This document shows, piece after piece, positions 37,184 through 50,920 of a DNA stretch of 64,000 nt; position 1 is the first letter of the stretch; the number at the start of each line of letters is the position of its first letter. A program made the position numbers and the translations under genes. The DNA lies in the NCBI GenBank assembly GCA_002005505.1, contig MVGU01001225.1:108501-172500 (forward strand). The letters are read 5' to 3'. Under the pieces are notes generated by a model. That model searched no databases and had not been told where the DNA came from. It worked only from the letters and a program-made list of their open reading frames with translations. Source of the DNA: Botryococcus braunii. Its lineage: Eukaryota > Chlorophyta > Trebouxiophyceae.

Positions 37184-37925
37184 TCGCGGCACTCCTGTCC
37201 CATCCGGCTGGTCGGGGATGGGCCTCGCCAATCACCCGTCCAATTTGGGCTTCTCCGTCCGGTGTCCCTAATCGGCGTGTCCATTCCCCGTCCCATCCGT
37301 CCTCAGCCTGAAAGTGGCACATCAGATCCTTGGCCCAAAGTGTCCCATACTGACCAGCCCATCCTGGTCCAAGATTGACAGAGCCCCATCCTTGTCCAAT
37401 ATGGACAGCCTCATCCTGGTCACAGAAAGGGCTTACCAATTTCCCGTCCATTCCTTACTTACTGGTTATGGTCCATTTGTGGGCATGCTACAAATCCGTC
37501 CATATGGGTCCAGGCGGGTACGCGACAGTATTTGCCCATGCCCAATTGTGACCCAAACCGGCGTCCACATCCGGGTACCTCTTGTGCGAACCCCATCCCT
37601 GACACATCAAAAAGTGGAAATATGGGACGGTGATGGGCCTCGCCAATCACTCGTCCAACTTGGGCTTCTCCGTCCGGGTCCCTGATTGGCGTGTCCATTC
37701 CCCGTCCCATCCGTCCTCAGTCTGAAAGTGGCACATCAGATCCTTGGCCCAAAGTGTCCCATATTATCCAGCCCATCCGGGTCCCAAGTTTGACTGAGCC
37801 CCATCCTTGTCCAATATGGACAGCCTCATCCTGGTCACAGAAAGGGCTTACCAATTTCCCGTCCATTCCTTACTTACTGGTTACGGTCCAATTGTGACCA
37901 TGCTGAGCACTGGTCCAAATGGTTC
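37184..37925. repeat. E2 left subterminal direct repeats
   Basis: Two imperfect units of about 420 bases. For example, GGCCTCGCCAATCAC recurs at about 37,220 and 37,639. They are the inverted counterpart of 2,505-3,259. The family differs from the 90-base array at the other end, although both contain GGGAC and GATGGG words. Confidence 0.75.
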
Positions 37926-37945
37926 CCGCTCAATAGGGGTTCAGA

Positions 37946-38095
<150 letters not shown>

Positions 38096-38337
38096 GGGGG
38101 GGAGGGAGGGGATAGAAGGAGATAACGAGATTAGAGATAGGGACAGAGAGGGAGATAGTAGAATCGGTATCCAATCATTACTCTTTTTACAAGGGACTTT
38201 GAGGAAAGCCGCAGTCCATAACGCACCACACTTGACGCGGAACAGCAATCCAATACGATGTTCTCTACATCTTGGACCTTTGTAAACGTTTCTAAAGCTT
38301 ACATTTTTGGCATGTAAACACCAATGCCACAATTGCA

Positions 38338-38478
<141 letters not shown>

Positions 38479-39024
38479 CCACCCCCTCCCTCCCCCCCCT
38501 CTTTCTCGCCTCTCCCCCTCTCTCTCTTTCCCCCCCCCCCATTCCTCTCTCTCATCTACCCTCTGCTCCCCCCCCTTGTCTCCTTCCCATCTTTCTGTTT
38601 TCTTTTTGTTCTCTTCCCTTTCATGCGTAGTTTTGCCCGATCTATATATATTTTTTACACCTGCTGCTCTTCGGCTGTCGGCACGTGACTATTGGGGCAC
38701 TGGGGGCCTGCGACTGATATATTCACTTTTCTCTTTAATTATCCATGTCTTCAAAAATGTTTTCATAATCCCTGGCGAACCCGAAGAAGGGCATTCATGT
38801 TGCACGCAGTTGTCTGTGGCACTAAATGTAACTCCTGGCACACCTTCGTTTCATCTGAATGTACATCAACTCTGACTCCTCAGTATAATCTTGGTCGTCG
38901 ACGCTAAAATACTTGGTCGAGAAAACATTGGTCTAATAATAATACTTCAAGAAGGATGATTGAATATTCCTCCAAACATTGCGTCCTACCACGCTTGCAG
39001 GCCTTATCATGCCTGCAGCTGCAC

Positions 39025-42000
39025 CTATTGAACATAATGCATGGGTACCAAAGTGTTGCAAAAGAATGCTTCCTCAGAATGAGGTGTCGGGTCTCTCTGC
39101 ATGATCACTAGATTGTTAATAGTTCCAAGTTGCACACATTGGTAGACAGGCCTTCCCCGTCCTCTTGATCCAGAAGTCTCCCAAACTAATCTGGGCATTC
39201 GAAGGCGCTCATGATATCTGTTTCTCCTTCCCGAGCATTCTCTGTATCTGCGGAGGTGGACGAGAGAGATGACATCCCTGCCATGCAAGTGAAGAGAAAA
39301 TGCAAGGCGCGCTTGTCCATACCACTCCATGTCCTCTCCGGCACTGCATCAGGTTTAGTTCTGTATAAGATTCCATGCCCTTTGGGTTCAGCCCCGTCCA
39401 CGCTTTTCGCATATCGACTGGGAAGGAGCTCCACTTGCGAATCTTATATTACATATAGTGTTAACGTCAATCTCAAAGCACTGCAGACGCAGTGAATACA
39501 CTTGTTGAGTTTAATAACACTTATGTATAGATGACTAATAAAGGTCAATACCAATAAAATAAGACTCATTTTACTTTATATGCATATGTGAATGCAAAGT
39601 ACCCCAGTAAATATAGTGTTAAATGCGTACTTGATTGTCATAGTCGGGAATTGTCCTTCGGATGAAGGTATCTTTACATACTGCGCTTGAAGGCCGGCAC
39701 CTCGATGAAATCTACAAGGCATGGCAACGCTACCAGCCACGCAAATCTGCCAACAATGCACACGTTATAAAGTGTGTGACAAGGAAATTCTAGCGCTGAT
39801 TGACCAGGTTATTTGAAACTCCAAAACAATAAGCGATTGTCATTCATAGAAATTTCATCTCACGCCGTAAGAGTGGAATGTGCGATTCGATGCAAATCAT
39901 GGTGTTACCTGAGATTTTTCCAATATATCGTCTTCTAAGCTGGAATCCAGTTCTCGGATAATCAGTTTTTTACAATCAAGTAGTTGTTCACCAGCTTCAT
40001 CAAGTTTGAGATGTGGTTGCGCTGTCAAAAGTTCAGAAAAGCCGACAGCAGTGCATGGGTACTGTTGGCCAATGGCATGCAACAAAACTGTTTGGCTTTC
40101 TTCAGCCTTATCAGCCTGCATTGTTCGACAGTCGCTGGTATAAAGAACTAATCAACCTTAACCTTTGACATTCATGTCTCCAAAACATAGTACTCAGGTA
40201 CAATAATTACTCTTAGTACATCATAGTCATGTAGATGTCCGGATGCTTCTCCATTATCGTAGCAAGCACCAGGTAGGGTAGACGCATGAGTGAGTGTCAA
40301 CAGCAAAAGGCATACTCCTTGAACATCCACATCCAAGCGAATATTGGGACATCAGAATAGGTATTGCTCTCACCGTCGTGACTCGGGTCCGAGACAATAG
40401 TGATGTGTCACAACTTTGGATATATATCGCAGCAGTCATCCGATTTCGTTTCAATGTTACCTGCACTTTCTTCCATGAATGATTTGAAACACGTTTGTAA
40501 CATATGAATTTAAATTTCCAGAACACTTTGATGCAGACATACATTAATGGTCATTACAGATACGCATGAACATTACACTTGCCTGCGATACTGCCGTCGC
40601 ATGATTGTTCTGAAATGCACTAAATTGTTTTTGTTCTTTGTGCATTGCTTCTCCAGTGGAGGTATCGGAATAAAGAACGTTACCCAAAGCTCTGATTGCC
40701 GCTGGATATGCAGCCATCTCTGCAAACTTTGGACGAAGCCAGTTGAACTGCTCACTGAAATGTTTTAACACAAAACTTTGAAATCTGCACCATTTGTAAC
40801 ACTTGATTGTTATTCACCACGTAAAACCAAATATGTTGAACAACAGTACTGTGCTACAGTGCGTCGGTGCACCTTTGCCGTTTGCCTTCCAACACCGCAA
40901 TTGTTGCGTCGGTGTGCACATCTAAGTCTCTTACTTTGCACCACTCTTGATACTCTGCGTGAGGGGAAACAACGTTTCTTAGCCCAATGCAAAAGCTCAA
41001 CCTTAGAAGTTGAAGGGCCACCGGTGGGAGTACCCCCATAGACCATTGAAGTATTATGAGTCCAAACAGACAATAAACAATGTCGCAACACGTCGACCGC
41101 CGAGGAAATCTGACAAGTTGGTGGGATCAGAAGTAGGAACCCAAAAGAATGGATATGTGCGCAGGTGAATTGGCTGGTGGCTGGCTGGTGGCCACAATTG
41201 GGTGTGTGTAGCAACTAGTCATCATCACGGCTAAAGTACCACAATCATTCATATATTTATTTGTTGAATAAAATCATGCTCAAAAACGATGACGTCTTCA
41301 AATCCAAACTTGCCTATGCGTTTGCATTTTGGTAAATTCAACACGGTTTCTTCATTCATTCGTAATACTGCTTCATGTCAATGAAAAGAGGTTCACCAAT
41401 AATTGCTTCAAGTAGGTTGAGAACCGTCATGTCCCTTGCAGCTCGAGAGCTCTGGAGTGCTAATAATGAGATGGGAACATATATCATCGTGTAGTACACC
41501 TCTTTGCCCTCGAATTTGGGGGCCAACAGTCCTGCTGATGGCCGCCTACATGTTGGAAACTTTGGCGCTAAGCAGACCTCCTCGTTCACCCTTTGCAATT
41601 CAGCCTTCGATAACATTATTCGGAGCAAGTCTAAGAGCATTTTAAGAATGCCCAGGCTGCACTGGTGTAACCTGTCTGGGTATGAAAACATGACAGCGTA
41701 GTCCACACCCCCGCCCCATCCACTAAGAGCATTCTGCAAGTGAATGACCACTATTTTTGTTTCAGCAGATTACCAAAGGTGCTTATCTCCGTGTATGTAA
41801 TAATGGAGATGTTGAACAATGCAGTTGCGGAAAACAAAAATCTCTGCTGATGCAAGTGTGACATCCATGATTCTTATGGGCCCATACCTGACGGTCACTC
41901 GTTAACCCATACTTTCGGAGCAGTGATCTTGCATCATCTTTCCGGCCTTGAGTTTCATAGCTTCTGCACTTTCTTTTAATCTGCCAATAACCTCACGAAG

Positions 42001-44572
42001 TAAATATAATCCTTGTCGCATGAACTTCCATATCAGGGTATATTTTGCCCTATACATAATGTTCGTGATGACATCATGATGCATGGTACAATAGGGAACT
42101 TGTTTCCCCTATATATAATGTTCGTGATGACATCATGATGCATGGTACAACCGGGAACTTGAAACATTCCGCTTGTGGAAACATACAACGTACTTTTTTT
42201 GTAACATACGAGACGCAATATTACATGGTTCTACCAGCGTTGAAATATAGGATCACCTTTTCCATTTTTGATTCGGTTCGTGGTGGAAAACGAAATAATA
42301 CGTCAGCAAATTCTTCAGGAGTTGCCGTTGTGAAGAAGAGGCAGGAGCAGTTTGACTTGAAGTTCTCAATCATACCCATCAATTCAACTCCCTCCTTTAA
42401 GTCGCGCACCCAATGTGTTGGTGTGGGTATCATAAGAACCAATTCGTCGTTGACTGTCCCTTCCATTCCCCTAGCATTGAACCACATGACATCGAAAGAC
42501 GAGTTGCCCTCATTGTTCACCTCCAGAGATTGACAGGTTTTACCCATAGTCTTCAGTGATAGAGTTTGGTGTATAGAATCGTTAGGCATCGTAAATTAGC
42601 AACATGTTGCACCGTGCGATTGTCAATGTTTTTACTTGTAAGAGATGCAATTGATAACATGGTAGGTGAAAGTGTACACGTGTACTTCAAACAAACAATT
42701 TGACGATATCGATAGTGGATCCAGCCGCATGGTCCTACCGTTTCATCAACGCTTTAAACGGACTAAGAATAATGTCTATGGCTTTATTTCTCAATGACAA
42801 CTTCAGTTGCCTCGCCCTGGAAACATCGCAATTTTCTGTCAATATTGACATTAATGATCGGCAACATTACATTCTCTCTACTTAAATGGATGTTTTTTAG
42901 AAACATTGAACTCCGCTAGTCACAGTTCCATCACTCGAAATGGGTAGACTTTTATGAAACTTATTCAACAGACTTCCACATTAGATTTCGGGTTAGACAC
43001 GAGAGAAATGCTTCACGAAGGTTAAATGATGTGAGACATGCAACAACCAATAGCAATGAATGGATGTAGTAAGCAATGAATGGTTCACAAATAGTGACAT
43101 GCATGTCTACTGTTAATGTCAGATGAAATTGAACACTCGTTCATAATCAAATTCCTTCAACAGTAAATGTAAACCATAATAGACCCTCAGTATGCCACCG
43201 GATAAGGCTATGTTACTCGTATACCTCTTCAACTCATTCGCTGCCATGTTTTCTGGCAGACCAAGTTGCTGCCATGTGAGCACGGGGATCATTCCCACGC
43301 ATTCATAATTGTCATGTTGCCTAAAATGTGATGGAGGCAGACAAGTGAGGAACACATAGACGGGGTGGAACTGCTTATTGTTTCCCCTTAGTTGAGAGCC
43401 ATCACTATGGAACCCGTACGACACAACAACGCTCTCTCTCAAAGAACTCATCTGCTGCACGTTGGCCTGCGGCATTGCCAATATAAGTTCACAAAACGCG
43501 GTAGAATCAGTGCAATATGTTGATCTTAAGAAATAATTGTGATGTGAGAAGTAATTGGTATCTATAGTTTCATGTCAACGACAATAATATGTACTTGTTA
43601 CAACTCAAGGATCAGTCCTCACCTGTAGATGCTGCAACAGAGTTCCGCTTGAGAATGTTGTGTATTCTCTGATTATGTTTCCGCAGTTGTCCTTGACATA
43701 ATTGGGACGACTCCTGAGTTCTAGATTAGCCTGCAAGGATATGCTCGTTTGTTTCGGTGTGCATATGTCACAATGCCATGGTTCAACTTGTATGATGAAT
43801 GACTAGTCAGCGTGCACAAATTTCAATGCGATGATACAATCTCATATGCTTAACCTCTACAATACCGCATGTAGAACCAGTCACCAACCTGGTTGGCATG
43901 TATGAGTTTGTTAAAAATCAAATCTGCTCGGTCTACGCATTCGACGTAGATCGGTTGTCCGTGGCTGACGCCCACAACATGCTTGGACCAATTCTGCGAT
44001 ACAAAGGAAATTCATTATACAAAATATGGACAACTGGCAATGACAACAAATCAAATAATAGAAGACAGAACAATGACAAAAAAATACTGCGGAGTTCCAA
44101 GAGAGAAGCTTACTGTGTGACTGTCCAAGAAAACCTTCATTTCATTCAGATTTTTCCAGGGAATCAACTGTGCTTGTGAAAGTTCTTTAACCAGTACCTC
44201 GCCGTCGTCACGGTTCTGTTTTGTTATGATCGGCAAGAGCTTCTTGGCGATCTTATTTAAATCCACTCCGGGGTCGTACCTCCCTTCATCCATAACAACT
44301 GTATCATATGTAGTGCGTGCACTACAGACCGTACGGGATATGGCAGGCAGCATGTTTGAAGCAAAATCATGACAAGAGCCCAAACGCTGTTGCTTAGACG
44401 TCTTTCTTTCCTTGTCATCAACACCTACGTCGAGCTCTTCAGCTCGACGACGTTTCAATGGCTTAAAGACTAGACCAGAATGGCTTTTTTTCTGTATCCA
44501 GTGGCGGTGAAGGGCCTTAATCGTTTTAAATTTTGAGGCACAACCACCGCAGACGAAGTCCTGATCACACAT
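39025..44572 (-). CDS. Plavaka-like (CMC/KDZ-related) DDE transposase, intron-rich
   Basis: The start is ATG at 44,572. Phase-consistent exons are 44,572-44,114, 43,993-43,889, 43,730-43,623, 43,466-43,175, 42,835-42,739, 42,470-42,257, 41,980-41,888 and from 41,733. Later coding blocks lie near 41,040-40,854, 40,760-40,583, 40,115-39,909 and 39,340-39,025. Exon 1 has an N-terminal C2H2-type finger (C-x2-C, then HRHWIQKKSH) and a basic Lys/Arg segment. Exon 4 has the SDGSQ-PVYVF-LPPSHFR stretch, equivalent to the SDKT-yP-N-R catalytic strand of Plavaka transposases. Exon 6 has CSCLF-RFPPRT, exon 8 the PDRLHQCSLGIL motif (D-x-LHQ-x3-G), and the 40.6-kb block TGEAMHKEQK (E-x2-H). The end has YGQARLAF. 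The order and spacing match that family. Exon borders 5, 6 and those after 8 are less certain. Confidence 0.75.
42048..42165. repeat. 59-bp tandem duplication in a transposase intron
   Basis: CCTATA(C/T)ATAATGTTCGTG starts at 42,049 and 42,108. Two copies, present also in E3 at about 61,340-61,458. It lies between exons 6 and 7. Confidence 0.8.
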
Positions 44573-44894
44573 CTTCACAATAACGCTCTAGACTGTACTA
44601 TACGATAGGAAATAAAACATGATGGTGCGGTTGTATTTAATCGTCTATGGACTTTCCCAACAAACATTCAAACCAGCGGTCGTGTAGTCTTTGAAGGATC
44701 TAAGTCCTTCACACGCACAAGGTCGAAGAAGTGCCTGTCTTTGCACGACCGTACATCGTACGTACGTACGTTCGTGGTACGTTCACGTGGATCGAAAGCG
44801 ACTGGCATCGCTTACATCGCAATCATATTATCATATTGCTTGCCCATTCTGCCTATGCAATTCGAATATTTGAGACTTTTACTTGAGTTTTCAG
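44573..44894. promoter_or_regulatory. Shared divergent promoter region of the two E2 genes
   Basis: The two start codons face away from each other across 322 bases. The middle holds a perfect palindrome CGTACGTACGTACG at 44,757-44,770, with more GTAC words around it (GACCGTACATCG, GTGGTACGTTCACGTG). These are candidate binding sites for a regulator that would control both genes. The same region in E3 is 58,613-58,933. Confidence 0.5.
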
Positions 44895-47549
44895 ATGGCA
44901 CAACAACGTTTCGGCAAAAGAAAGGCCGATTCTGAGGACCTGGCAGAAAAGCGTCGTGCTTTGAACTCCGTTGGATCCGGATTGCGGAATGAGTTGTTCG
45001 AAAACACTAACCTATCAGGACCTGTATCTACACCAGTTCGTCAGGCTCAAGGGGCATCGGGAGCAAGTCCATATCGAAATGACACGGAACAAGAACATAC
45101 ATCTGTTGGGCAGTCGGATTCACTGGAGGGCAGTAGCAGTTTGGGAAACTCCAACTCCGACAAGGTATATAATCAAAGATACTTATTGGTTTCAAAAACA
45201 AACCATGAAAGCTTTCCGACACGAGACGTTTCAATGCGTTGTTTCAAGTTGAATGATGATAAGTTTGCTGGTCTGCTAATTCCGAGTTTGGTTGTGCTGG
45301 TGTTTTACAGTTGGATACATAATATGATTGTTTTGTTTTAAGTCTTGAAGGGTTAAGATCTTATAAGATCTAAGAAGGTCTAGACTAAAACTTGGATCGT
45401 CTATGGTTCTTTCAAAGCTTACTTTGTGTCTGATGATATCCTGGCATGATGTTTATAATTGAAGGACAATTGCTTTCAGCTGCAGGACACTTGCTTTCAT
45501 ATGTAGCTTCTCTGTGTTTGCTGTATATACAGAGAAGCTACACACGAAAGCAAGTGTCATGCAGCTGAAAGCAAATGTCCATATACGTTTGTCCAATAAT
45601 TTGCTTTAGCAATGTGCATTTTCTTTGTGTTTGACTGACTTACAGTTATGTCTCTCGATGCTTAAGCATTTGTGAGCAGTAGCTAAAACAAGACGTGCTT
45701 ATTGGCAGTCAGAGGATGCTGGAGCAGCAAAGAACCCTTGCTTTGTCTCCATAGAGGAACTTGAGCAACAAATCTCGGAAGGTATCCCATAATCACCTAA
45801 ACAAGAAGGGAGTTAACATATGTGCAGAGACAATTTGTGTATGATGAATATCATCTGTTGCGATGAGGTTAAAGTCGGTTTTGAAACCTTTTAAAATTTT
45901 ATAGCAAATTTGCTGTACGATTTCAGTGGTGTCTTTGGTCGCCCTTGCCTCCTTTAATTGACCTGATTCCTGAAAGTGCCGGGTCTTACGATTACCTACA
46001 GATGTCGAGGCGGATCCAAACAGCATGGTGGACATTTTCAAAAGAATAATGAGGAACATGCACACCAACAACCGCCTGGCGCTGAATATGCGCGACGTTC
46101 TCTTGGAACTCACTCGTAAGCTCGATAGTTGTAAGGACAGAGCAGCATCGACAACACCATCGAGCGCGCAGAAGGCCTTAGTGGTAAGTGTTACGGGGGA
46201 AATTTCATCGATGTCTGTCCGCATTGTTATAGACTGGCATGTCAGCAGGTTTGAAGGATATGTGAGGGAAATCTCCTAATTCAGTAGTGGGCATCTGTAC
46301 GCTCTGGGGAATATGTTTGATCTTATCTGTAGTTGACAGCAAGGGTTCCCTTAATTACACCGCCTTAAATATTTAGCGTAATTAAGCTTACTATATAAAA
46401 CTTATCTGATTTCTGCCCGATTGATGATGTAGCCACAACACGTCATGGCGAGAGTGATCCACAAGGCCGCACCACAGACTGGATTCTACTATGATCAAGA
46501 AGCGTATAAAAACATCATCTTAGAAGCCAAGGCCTCAGCAAATGTGGAAGAGATTGTATCTTATGAAGACGAGGTTCAGGTGACTCATATATAAGATTAT
46601 AACCATGCGCATAGTTTGTCAAATGTACATATATATGTTAGAATTGATCAGTGTCCTACAATAGTTATTTCCACCAAGCAACTATAATATAAAGTGTGAA
46701 TGTGCCCAAAGTTCTGTAGACGGTGTGTTCCAACCATGTTGTCCAATTGTGGACTCACCGAAAAGTAACGTTCCATATGATATTGCATGAAGGTGATGAA
46801 GATCCTGGGAGCACTGCGCACAAACAACATAAACAGAGGAATTAAAAAGGGCATGCACACGGGTTGGCCCGATCTCATAAGCCCGCAAGGGTACCTCCTA
46901 AACACCAGGGATGCCAAGGCAAAGGCTGCCCAGCTTCTGAGGGATCACGGCTATCGTCACCACATGAGTAACGGGCGACCTGACCAGGTTTTTGGATCTG
47001 GGAATCGCTACAGGTTGGCGCTCGTATCAGCCTACAACCAATTTCTTCAAGACCCTTCGAACAGGGTTTCAGGAGACGTATTAAAACCTGAGATAAAAAA
47101 AGAAGCAAGGAATGTCAAGTCCTTGTATGCCAATCAGGTGGCATATTTTGAACTTCTGGTAAGGACATTCCATCTGAAGAACTGCTTAAGGTCAAATGCA
47201 ACAAATGGTCAATGATGCAAGCTGAATCATATATATTATTGATACAAGAGACACGTGATTGATATTACACTGTTACAGAAGGAGGGTCATGAGCTCACTC
47301 GAGTTTCAACATACACCGAACAATTGTCTTCTAAAATCTTGCAAGATATAAAGACAGTGTGAATCAAGATTGTACTAACACGTGTTGTCTTTACAGTTGG
47401 AGACAATCTTCTCAGGGAAAACACTGCCCACAAGCGAGCACGGTATAGACCAGGCTAAGAGAATGATGAAGGAAAAAATACAGGCCTGGGCAGATGATAG
47501 GATGTTGTCAAGGGCACCCGTAGTGCCGAGAGACCTAAACGTTCGATAA
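44895..47549 (+). CDS. E2 partner gene, 396 residues, unknown function
   Basis: Six exons join without a frame break: 44,895-45,164, 45,709-45,781, 46,002-46,183, 46,433-46,579, about 46,793-47,158 and 47,397-47,549. All donors are GT and acceptors AG, with phases 0, 1, 0, 0, 0. The N-terminus is basic then Ser/Gly-rich (MAQQRFGKRKADSEDLAEKR). The middle is helical (SMVDIFKRIMRN, then LLELTRKLDS). The largest exon has VMKILGALRTNNINRGIKKG, a GYRHHMSNGRPDQVFG segment and a basic helix. No domain is recognised. By position it is analogous to the second protein of CACTA-type elements (TNPA-like DNA binding), which is inference only. The start of exon 5 is the least certain border. Confidence 0.7.
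45464..45580. repeat. 117-bp hairpin in intron 1 of the partner gene
   Basis: Arms of about 52 bases (GGACAATTGCTTTCAGCTGC and its imperfect complement ending AAATGTCC) surround a 13-base loop. The shape is that of a foldback MITE or a hairpin-type small RNA precursor. The E3 copy is at about 57,926-58,042. Confidence 0.85.
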
Positions 47550-48749
47550 CATCGACAATGGAAGGTGACCTGCTTCCCATTGCCATTGTGCATTCAATCT
47601 CAGTTGCATGCCCGGCTTCAACTTCACAGAGCACGCCTCTTAAGTCATTGTTATGGTTCGTAGGGACTCCATTTCAGAAGTCAGACAATAATGCAAGGGA
47701 CCATCTATGGACCCAAGCTTCCTTGGACGCCATGAAAAAAATCAGGATGTCCTCTACGACAATTATTATTATTCTTCGAGGATCCTGCTCTGGATCAGCA
47801 GAATGAATGATTGACACCTTGCATACAATAAACAAGATAGCCTACCTCTAGCAGGGTTTTTTCACCACCCCATCCTTTCCAGCTTTTTCACCACGCCGGC
47901 GCCCCGACAGTTGAAAAGCGATTCTCATCGAACGGATCGCTGTTTATCTGAGCTTGGGTTTTGTGGTAACGCCTTCATTATCTTGGTAGGTAGAATCTGT
48001 ACAACGGGGCAATGTCATAGGTATGAATTCACTCTTCAATCACTTGCTCGACCACCAATCAGAATGTGGCAATTGAGCTACGGCTCACATCCATCTTACC
48101 AAGGGCAACAAGACCTTTCGAAAGAATTCTCCGTAGGGCAGCTCACGGGAAAAGGCGTATACGCCATTGTTCATCAAGTATAGAACTGCTAGGAGTATAG
48201 CAATTTGTGCTCAGTCGTGGTCATTGGTTTTCGTTCGAGTTTTGCGCTGGTGTATATGCCAAGAACATATTTGGCATTATAGTATGTATAGTATATAGTA
48301 TACTTACTATATAGTGTATATATATATACACTATATAGTGTAAGTACTAGTAGCTGTTGCATGGTAATAGCATTGCATCTCAATGTAGAAAGCATTATGT
48401 CGCATGGACACCAGAGATTGTTTTCAACTATTTTTTGTATTGGATATCACGGAAGCCGAGTGCTCAGCTTAATGGGACAAACGGGAGGGAACACCAAACC
48501 ATCACAATGCGTCTTTTACAAGCACAACAACGTTTTCATTGCAACACACTTGTTGCAACATGTAATCTATGACTATGCAAATGTGATTCATTGTGCGGCT
48601 GCCCTTTCAAACACTCCTTGCTCGCTCTTGTTTTATGACTGTATAAGCAGTCAACATATATGTGGACTATGTAGCAACAAACACGACATAGAAAGGACCG
48701 TAGAATTCCTGGGTTAAGATTCAACATTCCCGTTGTTCTTGGGCCCGTG
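47550..48749. other. E2 region between partner gene and 90-bp array
   Basis: AATAAAC at about 47,827 could serve as a polyadenylation signal for the partner gene. A 118-codon plus-strand frame (48,361-48,717, MVIALHLNVESIMSHG) with clustered Cys near its end is open in E2 and E3, but overall identity is so high that this is not evidence of selection. A perfect 34-base palindrome lies at 48,306-48,339. Confidence 0.5.
48306..48339. repeat. Perfect 34-bp AT-rich palindrome
   Basis: The sequence ACTATATAGTGTATATA is followed directly by its reverse complement. It could extrude as a cruciform. The E3 copy is at about 55,167-55,200. Confidence 0.9.
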
Positions 48750-49780
48750 AAAAGTCGACCAGAATGGGGCTCGTCAATTGCTGTTCCACCTAAGCCTGTC
48801 CCATCCAAGCCCTGTCCCATCCAAGCCTTTCCAAAACTGACAGGAAATGTAGCCGTCCGATCCGGCCCATAGAACCTCGACAGAGATGGGGCTCGTCAAT
48901 TCACATCCCATCCAAGGCGGCCCATAACTACCACAAATGTACCCGACCAATACGGCCCATGGAACCTCGACCCGAATGGGGCTCATCAGTTCAGGTCCCA
49001 TCCAAGGCGGCCCATAATTGACACACAGGTACCCGACCAGTACGGCTCATGGGACCTGGACCGGGATGGGGCTCCTCAATTCAGGTCCCATCTGGGGCGG
49101 TCCAATATTGACACACATGTACCCGGCCAATACGGCCCATGGGACCTCGACCCGGATGGGGCTTCTTGGTTCAGGTCCCATGCAAGGCAGTTTAAAATTG
49201 ACACACACGTACCTGTCCAATACGGCCCATGGAACCTCGACCCGAATGGGGCTTATCAGTTCAGGTCCCATCCAAGGCGGCCCATAATTGACACAAACGC
49301 ACCCGACCAACCCGACCCATGGGACCTCGACAGGGATGGGGCTCATCATTTCAGGTCCCATCTGGGGTGGTCAAATATTGAGACACAGGTACCCGTCCCA
49401 TACGGTCCATGGGACCTCGACCGGGATGGGGCTTCTTAGTTCTGGTCCCATGCAAGGCGGTCCAAAATTGACACACAGGAACCCGACCAATACGGCCCGA
49501 ATGGGGCTCATCAGTTCAGGTCCTATCCAAGGCGGCCCATAATTGACACAAACGCACCCGACCAACCTGACCCATGGGACCTCGACCGGGATGGGGCTCC
49601 TAAGTTCAGGTCCCATCTAGAGCGGTCAAAGATTGACACACAGGTACCCGACCAATACGGCCCTTAGGACCTCGACCGGGATGGGGCTGGCCCGTCTTTG
49701 TCCCAATTTGGCGGCCAATACTTGACGGGGATGGGACGAGCCGCATCCCTGTCGAGGTCCAATGGACCATATGGGACGGG
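48750..49780. repeat. 90-bp subterminal tandem array, E2 right end
   Basis: About eleven imperfect units with a 90-base period (unit starts at 49,017, 49,107 and 49,197, each ATTGACACAC). Each contains a GGTACC-like word, CCCATGG, CTCGACC and GATGGGGCT. Because 90 is a multiple of three, every frame stays open across units; the resulting proteins are artefacts. Likely function is transposase or partner-protein binding (inference). Confidence 0.9.
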
Positions 49781-49824
49781 GCCCCATCCCCGTCCCATAC
49801 TGTCCCATTTCTTAACCCCAGACG
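49781..49824 (-). repeat. E2 right terminal inverted repeat
   Basis: The minus strand starts CGTCTGGGGTTAAGAAATGG and matches the left end at 43 of 44 positions. Confidence 0.9.

Positions 49825-50920
<1,096 letters not shown>

Noticed and set aside
47911..48717. Third gene of the Plavaka-like element
   Set aside because: Frames are short, lack phase-consistent splice sites, and their preservation between E2 and E3 only reflects recent duplication.
49018..49616. Proteins with 30-residue repeats across the 90-bp arrays
   Set aside because: The period is divisible by three, so open frames arise automatically on both strands.
48750..49780. CRISPR-like array
   Set aside because: Units are contiguous 90-bp copies without unique spacers, and the context is a eukaryotic transposon.
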